Made by a program: the position numbers and the translations under genes
From: Castanea sativa
Lineage: Eukaryota; Streptophyta; Magnoliopsida; Fagales; Fagaceae
Assembly (NCBI RefSeq): GCF_040712315.1
Contig: NC_134017.1
Coordinates: forward strand, 9,888,001 to 9,952,000
Length of the DNA: 64,000 bases
Direction: 5' to 3'
Notes under the pieces: generated by a model
What the model saw: the letters and a program-made list of their open reading frames with translations, nothing else
Databases searched by the model: none
Told to the model about the DNA's origin: nothing
Part shown: positions 21,241-33,319 of the stretch, one piece after another
Numbering within the stretch: position 1 is the stretch's first letter
Layout: the number at the start of each line of letters is the position of its first letter

Positions 21241-21327
21241 TTGATGGAGATCACTCTGTAATTTCCTCTTTTTCGCTGAATACTACTGCTATGTGTTTTC
21301 TTTATGTATATATACTAATTCACTTAC

Positions 21328-21453
21328 AGCATTGTTTCTCAGTACAGAAAAGATATCCTTATGATGCCATAATCTACTGCGTATTCCAGGCTCTTGAGGT
21401 GCTTCACAGCGAACAATTTCTCTACCCATTTCTTGTAGCAAATCATGCATCCA
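21328..21453 (-). pseudogene. TIR-NBS-LRR (TNL) exon fragment, NB-ARC MHD motif
   Basis: The minus strand encodes the end of an NB-ARC exon: [19 protein letters not shown], then [19 protein letters not shown] and RNNA, followed by a good donor (GCT|GTAAGTG). [14 protein letters not shown] is the ARC2 MHD motif and its flank, typical of TNL immune receptors, where it controls the nucleotide-bound state. Everything upstream lies in or beyond the N gap. The LRR exons expected downstream (below 21328) are absent; a hAT-like repeat is there instead. It is therefore a remnant, possibly carried inside the transposon. Confidence 0.85.
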
Positions 21454-21653
21454 NNNNNNNNNNNNNNNNNNNNNNNNNNNNNNNNNNNNNNNNNNNNNNN
21501 NNNNNNNNNNNNNNNNNNNNNNNNNNNNNNNNNNNNNNNNNNNNNNNNNNNNNNNNNNNNNNNNNNNNNNNNNNNNNNNNNNNNNNNNNNNNNNNNNNNN
21601 NNNNNNNNNNNNNNNNNNNNNNNNNNNNNNNNNNNNNNNNNNNNNNNNNNNNN
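21454..21653. other. Assembly gap of 200 N
   Basis: Exactly 200 unknown bases lie between the TNL fragment and the 86-bp array. The round size suggests a placeholder, so the true distance and repeat number are unknown. Confidence 0.99.
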
Positions 21654-22490
21654 ATTCTCTCTTCAAAGTGTTTAAACTATAACTCGATCATGCCTCGGTC
21701 CTCGGACCAGATGATGTGAGAACGTTAACACTTCATGACATTCTCTCTTCAAAGTGTTTAAACTATAACTCGATCATGCCTCGGTCCTCGGACCAGATGA
21801 TGAGAGAAAGTTAACACTTCATGACATTCTCTCTTCAAAGTGTTTAAACTATAACTCGATCATGCCTCGGTCCTCGGACCAGATGATGTGAGAAAGTTAA
21901 CACTTCATGACATTCTCTCTTCAAAGTGTTTAAACTATAACTCGATCATGCCTCGGTCCTCGGACCAGATGATGTGAGAACGTTAACACTTCATGACATT
22001 CTCTCTTCAAAGTGTTTAAACTATAACTCGATCATGCCTCGGTCCTCGGACCAGATGATGTGAGAAAGTTAACACTTCATGACATTCTCTCTTCAAAGTG
22101 TTTAAACTATAACTCGATCATGCCTCGGTCCTCGGACCAGATGATGTGAGAAAGTTAACACTTCATGACATTCTCTCTTCAAAGTGTTTAAACTATAACT
22201 CGATCATGCCTCGGTCCTCGGACCAGATGATGTGAGAACGTTAACACTTCATGACATTCTCTCTTCAAAGTGTTTAAACTATAACTCGATCATGCCTCGG
22301 TCCTCGGACCAGATGATGAGAGAAAGTTAACACTTCATGACATTCTCTCTTCAAAGTGTTTAAACTATAACTCGATCATGCCTCGGTCCTCGGACCAGAT
22401 GATGAGAGAAAGTTAACACTTCATGACATCTCTCTTCAAGGTATTTAAACTATAAACTTGATCATGTTTCGGTCCTCGGACCACATACTT
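21654..22490. repeat. Array of 86-bp tandem repeats (10 copies visible)
   Basis: Units start at 21654, 21740, 21826, 21912, 21998, 22084, 22170, 22256, 22342 and 22428. The last one is diverged and decays into unique sequence. Each unit holds ATTCTCTCTTCAAAGTGTTT and CCTCGGTCCTCGGACCAGAT. Units are nearly identical except for a short variable end. The array begins at the gap edge, so it probably continues into the gap. Confidence 0.97.
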
Positions 22491-22734
22491 TGGGGAATTA
22501 TCATTCCACAACATTTATTTGTTTCTCACTAAGTGTCAAGACAGGCCCAAGATTATAACCAAATCCTCAGATTGGTAGCTCTGAAAGGAGCAATTCACAG
22601 TATAAATATGGGGTGCCTGAAACGACACTCCCACAGGTGTAAATCAAAGGATCAAAGCAGAATCGACTCTTAAGAATTCAAAACCCCACTTTTCTCCTCG
22701 GATGCGAGGAGAAAACCGGAGTTTTGAGGGGCTA
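22491..22734 (+). mobile_element. 3' internal end of an LTR retrotransposon
   Basis: The sequence just before the LTR ends in GGAGTTTTGAGGGGCTAT, a purine-rich polypurine-tract position. CTCCTCGG...CCGAGG words match the 86-bp array, so the array may belong to the same element. No gag-pol coding sequence is visible. Confidence 0.6.
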
Positions 22735-23461
22735 TTGTGGGGTCATGGATTTTGGGATTTGGCCGAGAGCATGTGGTTTTGGCCGAGAGCATGTGGGTTT
22801 GGCCGAGAAGCATGGGTGGTCCTAGTCCGAGGAGTACTATCTCCTCGGACAAAGCTAAAAATGTAAATCTAGTATAAATCCTAATGATCAAGGATGACCT
22901 TCCAAGAAGTTCTAATGATAGCAACGAGTATCATGAACGTACAAGAGGGATAAAGACTCAAAAATATCTAAGGGAAAGCTGCTATCACCGCATTAATGAG
23001 GAAGTGACCTCTGAACAGTATTATGGCAGCCTTACAGCCACCCCAGAAGACTTTTAGAGGGGGATGATGGGACAAATATCAGCATAAACCATCAACTGTC
23101 CACATGTAGTCCACATGTAGGGTAAGGATGAAGGGGGAGATGTAATATAAATAAGGGTAGAGATCCCAGAGAGACGGACGGAAAAAAGGAGAAGAGAAAG
23201 CACTGTAGCAACCTCAACAACTCCTGTAACCGTGGTCATCCAATATATGCTAGAACAGAGCTTCTCGGATTGTGCCGAGGACAAACTTTCTTGCACAAAC
23301 CGGGTACAATTCATATTGGCTCATCATCCAAAACCATACTAATTGCTATCCACGCACTAAAGCCTAGCTCTTTGACTCACTCTCTACAAATTTATTGTAC
23401 TGGGTTCACTGGGCCAAGATCCCTTACATTTTGGGCTTGGTCTGAAAATTGTGTCCCCACA
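22735..23461 (+). mobile_element. LTR (727 bp), TGTGGGG...CCCCACA
   Basis: It is bounded by the perfect inverted ends TGTGGGG and CCCCACA, with TG...CA, and is preceded by a polypurine tract, so it is a 3' LTR on the plus strand. It contains three short GGCCGAGAGCATGTG-type repeats (22756-22815) and a TATAAATAAGG promoter box (23145-23155) before a probable R region. The base order TGGTG follows directly. No 5' LTR was found in the window. Confidence 0.85.
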
Positions 23462-25760
23462 TGGTGTATTCAGTATTCTTTTCCATTGCCTATGTTAATG
23501 TTGAAGCAGTTTAAGATATCAAAAGGCAAAGAAAAACCTATGGAGGCATTCCCTAGAATTTTGATATTCTTCTTCTGGGTTTTAATTTCGTATTCTTTGA
23601 GGATTTTCAATTTAATTGGATATAAAGTTCTGTATTTTTATATTCTTCTTATGGGTTTTAATTTCGTGTATTCTTTGAGAGATGAATGGCCATTGATGTA
23701 AATTATACTAAATTTGCTTAAAAATTTAGACTACATTTAAAGTAGACATATAAGTTCAGTTGTTTGATGCAAGGTGTTTTACTTTGTCATCTATCATCTA
23801 TTGCTGTGTGAAATTATTATAGTGGGCAAAAGATAATCTCTCTTCCTTGATTTTCCTACACACATACCTCATTTTAAATGAATTAGAAAAAAAAAAAAAA
23901 TTTGCCCCCTTCTCAATACTTTTTCCCTTAGAACTTGGTTGACAATGATAAACCATGCCTTTTATTCTTTATATTTATGCAAGTTCATTCATTATTTTTT
24001 ATGTTTACAGTATTAGGTGAAGCATATCAGTTTTAAATGATCCATTGCATCTTCTCAAAAAAAAAATGATCCATTAATCGAGATGGAAAAATTTTGCATA
24101 TCTAGGTATGATTTTATGCTTGCACTTAGGGAAAATTTTGTGAGTTTCATATTACCATTAAAGTAGAGTGAGGATTCTACAAGTAGAACAATATTTGAAT
24201 TTCAAATCCATTTCCTCTACTTTAGGTTTATGGGAAATCAGGATGACTTTTTTTATGTAAATTTTGGCTTCAGTTCTACGGAGTTTGTTTCATAATGAAT
24301 TGTTAGACCAAAAAATTCCACTCATCTTGCTAGACCTAATAGTTAAACACAACATGTAATTGTCATAAACTTAATTATGATTGCATATTATTAAAGAAAT
24401 GTGATTGGAAACACTTATAATATAACAAGATGTTAGTTTTATGAATATTTTTAGCTACTTGAATTCTATCAAATGCAAACTTACATTTAAAACATACTTA
24501 ATATGCTGTTGAAAAAATTAAGGTTGAAGTTTGATTTCGGGTTTGAGACACAGTCCTATCTAGGCAGATAATCTTTGACTCTAATTTTTCCCCCCTAATA
24601 ATAAAGCAACATTTTTGCATGTGTAAATTTTAGGTTATTTATAATGGGTAAGATTCAAAATTGTAGTGGTCATTGATCTGAGCATCCGTTTGATATGAGT
24701 GGGAGGTTTAAAATTTTAGAACTTTTACCCTGGTCTTTTCATAATTTTTCCCGGAGTCGAAGTGGTATGTGGTTAGTTTTGAGGATAAATTATGATGGAT
24801 AAGGATAAGGATTTAGATTTGTGTTTGTAGCTACTACTTCTATTGCATATCACAATGAATTTTAGTTACATAAATGTATTGATTGACCTAAGAAAGCTGC
24901 TTTTCCCAAGTTTCTCAATTGGTTGGGTTATGACAATTATGATTTGAATACAAACAATAATAAAAACATCCCCATTTTAGGAACCATCGTTTTGGATGGG
25001 TGGTAAAGGGAGGGAAGTGGATAGTGCATACAAATTGCAAGTCTCCATTAACAGGAGAAAATAGATATTGATTCCTTTTATATCCTTTTAAATGAATTAT
25101 TTTTTAGTTATGAATTCTCTTATTTTGCAGATAATATTTTCAAGTGAAGATTAGCAGTTGTGCACAAAAGATCTCATTTTGCCATTGTGTGTAAAGACAA
25201 ACCACACCATTGTTTATGACAACTGTTAAGTGAAATAGCACAATATCTTTTCAAAGGGTCAACAAAGAATGCAATGGCATTGTCATGAGCATATTATTTT
25301 CTAAGGAATTTCTAGATATTGATGTGAAAACCATTTTAGTAGTTCTTTATTTAATGCTGCTTTTGCATAGCAATTTTTTAAAGTTTGCGAGAGAAAGGGT
25401 ATTTATAACTTATGGATGAATTTAGTAATAAAATTATCTCTAAAATCATTAAATTATTATCCCTAATGTTTGTTATGAATTTTTTCCTTTATATTTTTTT
25501 TAGAAAAATTGTATTCTCTTGATATCTTTCCTCCTTTAACTCTTATATTTTAACTACTTTGTGCTCATGTAGAATATGAGTATCATTTAATATTCTAGAT
25601 TATAGAGTATAAGGAATATATTTATTAAATTAAAAAAAAAATGATATATTTGTCTATCAGGATTTGTACAGAGGAAGCATTCATTTATTATATATTTTTT
25701 GTTCATCTGCGTATTTTGCAATAATTGTATACAATTGTTTAATTTTCCTTTAATGTTTGA
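23462..25760. other. Intergenic, no gene seen
   Basis: About 2.3 kb of AT-rich sequence. It has one 76-bp-spaced direct repeat, GGGTTTTAATTTCGT...TTCTTTGAG, at about 23577 and 23653. No exon, tRNA or element boundary could be supported. Confidence 0.5.
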
Positions 25761-25820
25761 TTACATTTCAAATATAATAATACTTTGTAGCATACTTAAA
25801 GTAAATATATATAATTTGTT

Positions 25821-26985
25821 GGGACCTATCTTGCAGGAGATCATGGAAACATATTCAAGTTGAAAAGGAGGAACCCAATTGGAATTCACGTTAAAGAACA
25901 AAGGTGTATAAGAGATTTCCAGTTCTTTTAATTTCCCTAATTTGGAGAAATGTGCTTCATCAAGACTGCCTGTGAAGAAATTATGTGAAATAGATACCGT
26001 AAATAGATTTGAGAGAAGTCCAAGACTCTTTGGAACGGTGCCATTTAATTTATTTACACCAAGGAGTAAGGCTTGCATTTGAGATTAATTCCCAAGGGAT
26101 GAAGGATTAATAGGACCACTTGAAGAATTATCGCTAAGATCAAGATCCATTAGATGCTTAGGATGCCCTAGCAAATCTAGAATTTTTCCGCTCAAAGAAT
26201 TATCCCTAAGATCGAGATATTCTAAGAGACTTGTACTACGATTAGAGAACCAATTAGGTATCTCTTGATTGAAAAGATTTTCAGAAAGATCAAGGACCCG
26301 AAGGGACGTGGAATTGACAAATCCAACCGATGGAGTCAAACTATCAAGTTGACAATTGTTTAAGATTTGCTCCAAAAGAGATGAGAGTGAACTTACAATT
26401 TGAAGCCAATCAACCTCTCAATGAAGGTCGGTGTGGCTTAGATCAAGGTGTTGCATGGAAGAGAGATGAAACATCCAATGAAGGTTATCAACATAAAGGC
26501 CATTATTTTCTTTAAGATTTAGATAGAGAAGGCTTGAAAGGTTCCCAAGTTGATGAGGAATGTGTCCACAAAATTGGGCATCATTGAGGTCAAGATCTGT
26601 CAAACTGACCATTGATCCAAGGAAACTTGAAATAGAAGTACAATTAAAGAAATTCTCGCTCAAGTCCAAGTAATTCAAAAATTCTAACTCAACCAATGAA
26701 GGATTAATCTTACAGCCTACATATTTTACTGATAGCTCTGTGACTTTGAGCAGTTTTATTGTCACAGTGAACTCCTTCCCACCTGCAGCAATCTTCTTGG
26801 TCAGACCAGGATGAGACTAAGCTCAGTTTATAAGGATCAGTTAAACCTCGTTGGAAGCCTAGAAGTGTGCTTTTCTCTTTTTCACAACAAGAAACGTTTG
26901 ACTCTGCTTTGAAGAAACATAAACTGAAGGTTATGACAAAGAACAATGGTAAGAAAAGCACATGAATTGCAATAGAGGCAACCAT
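25821..26985 (-). pseudogene. RLP-1: truncated LRR receptor-like protein pseudogene
   Basis: A paralogue of the intact gene at 39708-42314. It starts MVASIAIHVLFLPLFFVITF, followed by the N-terminal LRR cap (CCRWEGVHCDN) and LRRs such as LNYLDLSENFFNCTSISSFL and IPHQLGNLSSLLYLNL. Four lesions are visible. There is a one-base frameshift near 26753 (NKT/KVTEL). A TGA lies at about 26419, where RLP-3 has Arg (DLH-R-EVDW). A TAA lies at about 26089, where RLP-3 has Leu (GN-L-SR). Homology ends abruptly after CKIGPN at 25821, matching residue 418 of the 893-codon RLP-3 frame. The island domain, transmembrane segment and tail are lost. Confidence 0.92.
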
Positions 26986-27112
26986 GATAGAGCAAGAACA
27001 GTGGAAGAGAAGAGAATGGTTTTTTTTTTTTTCCTGAATTTAGATAAAAGAAAGGGTTGAGAGAGAACTTTGAAGGAAAAGAAGCTGAGTGTGAGTAGTG
27101 GTGGTGATTCAA

Positions 27113-27130
27113 TTGGAGATTTATAGAGCT
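27113..27130 (-). promoter_or_regulatory. TATA box of RLP-1
   Basis: CTATAAATC reads on the minus strand at about 27119-27127, roughly 135 bp upstream of the RLP-1 ATG. This is suitable for a 5' UTR of about 100 nt. It is relic only, since the gene is broken. Confidence 0.5.
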
Positions 27131-27689
27131 TGTGATAAAGTCACTTTTTTTTTTTTTATGTAGACTTTGACTTGCTGACTTAAAGCCAAACGACAAAGAC
27201 CAATGCCTATCTCTCGCGTAACCACGGAGTGATAGTTATATCCAAACTTCAAATTGTTGAATACTTTTGTTCGTTCGGAGACTTGTTTGCCAATTATACC
27301 TATGTTTGCCTGTAAATTGTTTGATAATTGTACCAAGATAGGCTTTTTTCCCTTGATCTGATATGGCTTTGTTCTAACTTCTAACCATCCGCACTTTGGT
27401 CTCTTCTTTCGTTTTCACATACTATTTTGCACAAAAGTAATGCCCATGATCAAGTTAAATCTCGTGCATGTGTTCTTATATTCCTCTGTTATGCATATGC
27501 ATATATGTTTAGGGGCGTTAATGACATGATTGCATTGCAGGCTCATTACTGTTTCAAGATAGATTCTTCTGCTCAGTTTACTAGTAGTAAATATAAATAG
27601 TAAGATGTATTTAAATTTAGCAGTTGGATATTAATTGGAGAGAGTTCTGTGGTAATTTTTATTTTAGATCTACTCATGAGCCAAATTTG
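27131..27689. other. Upstream flank of RLP-1, no gene seen
   Basis: AT-rich promoter-side DNA between the RLP-1 TATA box and repeat block X. Confidence 0.5.
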
Positions 27690-29425
27690 GGCACTTCAAA
27701 CTGTGGCAATGCCCACAAGGATCAATGCTAACCACACAAGTGATGAGATTTAGTGTTCGGTTCATTTGATGTCTGTCTTTCACATAACAAAATAGAGATT
27801 TTCCATCAATATCATAATCATCAAGAATTTGAATTATTAATTTTTTTTTTTTTGGTTGGGTGACTTGTTGACCATTAAGCCATTATGCAATATTTTTCCA
27901 CCATGTGACATGATTTTGATGCATGGTCAGAAATTCATGTTGAGCAAATTTTTTTGAGACTTAAGGCTCATTATTAAGTAGAATATCATGTGTATGTGCT
28001 CTGAATGACAATTAAATTAGTGATAATATAGGCTTTAAGCCAAAACCCCATCGGTCAATGCTCACCATACACAACTGATGAGATGTAGTGTTGGTCTTTC
28101 ACGTAACCTCGTAGAGATTTTTCATCAATATTAGAATCATTAATTATTTGACTTATTGATATCTTTTGTTTTTTGGTTGAGTGACTTATTGACCATTAAT
28201 CCATTAAGCAATATAATCCTTTGTGATGTCGCAGAAGCTTGAAGAAAGCACACACGATGCTCTCTTGATGAAACAGAAACTAAACTATTAGCTTCTGGTA
28301 GTAAACCTCAAATCCACGAGGGTTTTCCCTGAATCCACAAGGAGATAAACTGGAATCTACCAGAGAAAGAATTTAACAAAAGTCTGTGTTTATTGAAAAA
28401 TAGTGTCAAAAGTTAATTGTCTTTGGAGGCTACAATGAGTTTAAATAGTAAAAAGAAAACCTAGGGTGGCTAGAAACCCTAAGACGGCTAGCAAACCCTA
28501 AGGCGGCTACAAAAGTATATAAAACCCTAATTTGATTAAAAAAACATTAAATCACCTAAAATAAGGAAATAAATCACCTAAACCTAAGATAACAAAAATT
28601 ACATAAAAATACTAAAGTTAAATAATTACAAACTGGCATAATTTTGATCTAAGGCCATAAATTCGCATTGAGGAAATTTGTCAAGAACTAAAGGCTCATG
28701 ATTGAGTAGAATACCATGAACATGTTCTTAATGACATGATTAAATTAGTGATAATATATGCTTTAAGCCAAACCCCTAGAGATCAATGCTCACCACACAC
28801 AAGTGATAAGATTTAGTGTTAGGTTCATTCAACAATCATCTTTCATGTAATCGTGTAGATGACTTGTTGACAATTAATCCATCATGCAATTTTTTCCACC
28901 ATGTGACATAATTTCATGTAAGGCCGAAAATTCATGAACTTTAAGCCTTATGATTAAGTAGAATATCATGTGAATGTGCTCTTAATGACATGATTAAATT
29001 AGTGATAATATTGGCTTTAAGCCCAACTCCCAAAGATCAATGCTCACCACACACAAGTGATGAGATGTAGTGTTAGGTTAATTTGACGACCGTCTCTCAC
29101 ATAACTGTGTAGAGATTTTTTATCAATATCAAAATTATCAAGAATTTGACTTATTGACATCTTTTTTTTTTTGGTTGGGTGACTTGTTGACCATTAATTT
29201 TTATCTAAGACCATAAATTCATGTTGAGTACATTTGTTTGGATTCTAATGTTCATGATGGAGTAAAATATCATGTGTGTGTGCTCTTAAGAACATGATTA
29301 AATTAGTGATAATAAGGCTTAAGCAAAACCTCCAAAGATCAATGCTCACCACACACAAGTGATGAGATGTTGCGTTAAGTTCATTTGTCAACCATCTTTC
29401 AAGTAACCGTGTAGAGATTGTTCAT
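27690..29425. repeat. Block X: degenerate ~300-bp tandem repeats
   Basis: About five units, each with GATCAATGCTCACCACACAC, GATGAGATGTAGTGTTAGGT, ACTTGTTGACCATTAATCC and TTAATGACATGATTAAATTA. Unit starts are near 27700, 28035, 28750, 29015 and 29320. The same repeat occurs at 42480-44060 (block Y) and 56870-57860 (block Z). One unit is interrupted by an LTR-like insert at 28222-28638. Confidence 0.85.
28222..28638 (-). mobile_element. LTR-like insertion (417 bp) inside block X
   Basis: Block X repeat units are continuous elsewhere but are interrupted here. On the minus strand it begins TGCCAGTTTG and ends GCGACATCACA (TG...CA). It carries a possible AATAAA signal (TTCAATAAACACAG) and three GGCGGCTA/GGTGGCTA-type motifs. 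TATATAAAACCC at about 28515 is a possible TATA box. No target duplication was found. Confidence 0.5.
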
Positions 29426-29668
29426 CAAAGGCGACTATACTTGTTAATTAGGGTGGTCACATGACCACTTTGACTTGAAATTATTTTTATATATACCTTA
29501 AAAAAAATTAAATTTTAAATTAATGTGTTGTTGTTGACTACCCTAGAAAAAAATTCTAAACCACTCTAAAAAAGACTTGAACACCCTAAATAAAAATTTG
29601 AGCCCATTAAAAAAAAAATTTGATCACTCCAAAAGTTTGGTCCGTTGAAGATTGAAACAAAAAATTGT

Positions 29669-29852
29669 GAGAAATGTTATGTTTGTAGCAATTTCACAAA
29701 CAAATCCTAAGTAACAGATTGTTACTGGCGGCTATTAATAGTGAACAAAAAAGATAATTTCATTGGTAGGTTCCAGTTAGAATCAATAACAACTTACGAT
29801 TTAGGATTTGTTATAAAAGTATTATGAAAATTTTGTGGACATAGCATTTCTC
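29669..29852. mobile_element. Foldback MITE family A, copy 4
   Basis: It begins GAGAAATGTTATGTTTGTAG and ends GTGGACATAGCATTTCTC. It is 184 bp and palindromic, shared with block Y (44275-44443), so it inserted before that duplication. Confidence 0.9.
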
Positions 29853-31383
29853 AAAAATTGCCCAAAAAAATGCAAATCATCCCAAAAGTCCAAGTCAAAT
29901 GTATAATTGTGATTTTTCAAATTTTCTTTTCAAAAGGCATATTTTAAAATCATTATTTTTTTCTAAAAACACACATTTTAAAAATAGAAGTCTATTTAGT
30001 GTTTACTATAGTCTTAGCTGAATTAGTTGAATTTATTTGATACATTTTTTACACACGCATATGCATCAAAGTAATACCGGAATACTTTGTAAAACATGAT
30101 TAATGTAACAGTTGAATAACTAAGTTGAATATACTGAATGAACTTATAGTTTACTCTTTATTCTTTTGCTAGCACTACAAACAAATTTCTTATAATAAAA
30201 TCACTTGTAATGCAAAATTCATTTTTTAAGAAAATTCGTATTGACTTAAATAATCTTCTTTCTGATCTTAAGCTGTGGGAAAACGTTTCATTTTTTCATC
30301 TTAATTATTGAGATGAAATAAGAAATAAGAAGAGCATATTTACTAAGAGGTTCTTGTCAACGTCTTGGCCATAATTTTCCTTCAAAAAGAAATTAGTGGA
30401 GCATTGTGTCTGTTAAATCTTAATTCATTTAAAGAATACAAAAATTAGTTAAGTGTGAGCCACATTATTGATTTTAAAAATTAAAATAAATAAAATAAAA
30501 TAAAAAAGAAAGAAAGATGATTTGAGTAAGTTTAGGAAATAGCGTGTAAACCATGCACATAGGGAAGAAGGGAATAAAGGAAACAATCAAGGTAGTGAAA
30601 CATGCATAAATGTAGTTAGAAGATGAGCTAGATTTGTAATTAAACCAACTTATTTCAAACGTGACACAATGTTATTTATATATCCATAGAATTGGAACTT
30701 ATGGCATCCTTTCTATAAGAGTACTATTCTTTAGAAATTATTCAAGACATCAATAATTTTCTTTTATCCTTTTTTATATAAGCAAGATTCTTTATAATAA
30801 TTATTCTTTAGTAACTAACCTTTTTTATTTTTATTTTTATCCTTGAGACTCAATATTAAAAGAAATTTACATTCAAGAAAATGATTTTTTTGAAAAGTTG
30901 AAAGAGTAACTTTAAAGATACTACAAATTTTACTATATAATTTTTACAAACTAATGTATCACTAATTATAAAAAATAAATCAGTCATTCATTATTTATGT
31001 TTTTTAAATCCACTAATCATTTTTTTTTGTCAATTTGTAAATATTTTATAATACAATTTATATTAGTTTCAGCATTTTCTGAGTTGAAAACTTGAAGATC
31101 TAAAACAGGAATATGAAAGAATATATTGAAATTATTGATTTTTTTATTGAAAAAAAAAAACTAGATTATAAATTTCACCATTTAACTTTATTTATAGTTC
31201 AATTCAATCTTGTAACTTTTGATTTATTTATTTCATGTTTATAACTTTCCTTCCATCAAATTCCATGGCATTGCATTGTGCCATTAAGTATTCTAAAATG
31301 ACGTTGTTTTAGAAATTCAAAATACCTAAATCATGTTGTTTTGGGATACTTAATGACAACCACTTTAAAGGAAGTAAACAAAA

Positions 31384-31564
31384 GAGAAGTGTTATATCTA
31401 CAATATTTTTCATAATAATTTCACAACAAATTATAAATGGTACATTGTTATTTGCTCTAATTTGAGTTCAAAATTGAAATTACTTTTTTGTCCGCCCATA
31501 ACAACTATTAACAACTTACCATTTAAGATTTGTTATGAAAATGTTGTGAACATACCATTTCTCT
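31384..31564. mobile_element. Foldback MITE family A, copy 5
   Basis: It begins GAGAAGTGTTATATCTACAA and ends TGTGAACATACCATTTCTC. It is shared with block Z at 62453-62632, so it is older than that duplication. Confidence 0.9.
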
Positions 31565-32437
31565 AAACGAAATGACTACATTAAAATAAATAAATCGAAA
31601 GGCTTAGGACTTAATTAATCTAAGGCTAAAAAACTGAATTAATTTTTGGGTAAAATATAGAAAGTCCAGTTTCTAATTTAAACTAAAACTTGAAGAAAAA
31701 AATAAAAATAGAAAAAACCTTTCTAAACATATTGTTTAAGACTTGTGAGCGGTTATCCACAAAAAAAAAAAAAAAGACTTGTGTCCTTAGGAATTGTTTA
31801 AAAAAAAATTAATTTTTCTTAGTGTTTTTTTTAATTAATAATAAAAATTTTAGATTTTTTAAATAAATTAATTTTTAGCTTATTTTGTAATATATTTAAC
31901 ATAAAAGTTTAAAAAAAAAAAAAAAAAAAACTATGGAGTGGTTACACTTCCCTTCCTTAAGGTTTGAGAGAACAACACTCAACCCCAAACTTGAATGAAA
32001 AAAACATCCATCCCTTAAGATTTGAAAAAAAATATTAACAACTCCCCCCTCCCCCTCCCCCTCCCCACCCCTTTTATTTATATTAGTAATGAATATTCTA
32101 ACTTTCTAGTATAAAAATCTCATTACAAAAGTTTAACCATGGTTAATAAAAAAATTGATAAATTTAAAATATAAATTGCAAAATTTATCAAGTAACAAAA
32201 CAATTAGTACAACAAATATCTCCATAAGCTGTTGAAAAAAGAAAAATATAATAAAAAAAATTCATACTTAATATTTTAAAATACACTTCAAATTTCATAT
32301 TTAAAAATTTAATACAAATTAATTACTTTACCCAAAATAAATAAATAAAAAACCATCACCACCGCGAAATAAATAAATAAAACACTCTCATATAGCTCGT
32401 TACCAAAAACTCAAAAAGTGGCTTCTATAATTTGCAA

Positions 32438-32442
<5 letters not shown>

Positions 32443-32470
<28 letters not shown>
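32443..32470. repeat. (CT)n microsatellite
   Basis: A CT dinucleotide tract of about 28 bp at the edge of block X. Confidence 0.95.
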
Positions 32471-32471
<1 letters not shown>

Positions 32472-33307
32472 AATATTTCATCAATGGCTTGCGTAAGTCT
32501 CTCTATATTTCAACCTAATAGGTTATTAAACACTCAAATATGCAAGACTAACCATGTCACATTTTGAATGTTCATTTGACTTTTAAGTTTTAAGGGACTA
32601 GAAAATAAAAAGGTGGAGTTAATATATCTTTCATGCTAATAATTTTTTTTTTTTTTATATATAGGAAATTATCTATCCCTCAAATATGCAAAAGTGACCA
32701 TGTCATAAACTTTTGAGTTTACTCGGTTGACAACATTATTATTCATATATTTGCGACTATAGTGTTTTTTTTTTTTAATTAAATACCAAAACAACTTACA
32801 TTACAAGCAAAACAATTACGATAAACAAGTACATAAGAAACACTTAGTCAATCTACTTAACTTAGTCAAAATAAGGAAAAAGATAAACAATATATTTTTT
32901 TTCTTTAAGTGACTAGCACTATATAGATAAATAGTTCTTACACATCCTATACAGGAGTCATAGTCTGTTTCGTTTTGTTCATGAGTATTTTATGATAAAA
33001 TCATAATGAAATAAGATCAAGAAGGTTTCTTTTGTAAAAAGAGCATTAACCAGTGTCACCTCCTGAAGAATAAACAATGAATTTCAATATTCAATAATAA
33101 CGTGATGTGAGTATTAGGTTAGCAACATGAATATCTAGGCATCAATCATAACTTCAATTTAAATAACGCCATGTCAAAATTATAGGAATTCGTGTTAAGC
33201 CCACCTCTTTGATATTCTATTAGTAAATCTTCCTATGGAATTAAAGCTTACAACATGAGGTGAGAAATCATGCTACGCATTGTATTTGAAAAAGAAAAAA
33301 AAGGCAC
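32471..33307. other. Intergenic, no gene seen
   Basis: AT-rich DNA with T-runs. No supported feature. Confidence 0.5.
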
Positions 33308-33319
33308 TCTACACCACCT

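Larger units (their letters stand above)
29426..32470. repeat. Block X, unique part of the segmental duplication
   Basis: Positions 29430-30445 match block Y at 44050-45030. Positions 30560-32400 match 61620-63990. Shared landmarks are GTTCTTGTCAA, GATGAGCTAGATTTGTAATT and CACCATCACCACCGCGAA. Two MITE copies and A/T tracts are included. No gene is seen. Confidence 0.85.

Noticed and set aside
20749..21241. Two frames of about 135 codons on the minus strand
   Set aside because: They lie over the hAT-like element, are rich in homopolymers and have no domain.
21180..21719. 179-codon plus-strand frame across the N gap
   Set aside because: A large part is unknown bases. The recognisable coding sequence here is the TNL exon on the opposite strand.
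21654..22490. CRISPR-like regular array
   Set aside because: Units are contiguous 86-bp repeats without variable spacers, in plant nuclear DNA. It is a tandem repeat.
23270..23701. 143-codon plus-strand frame
   Set aside because: It starts inside the LTR and crosses its 3' boundary into flanking DNA, so it cannot be a conserved gene.
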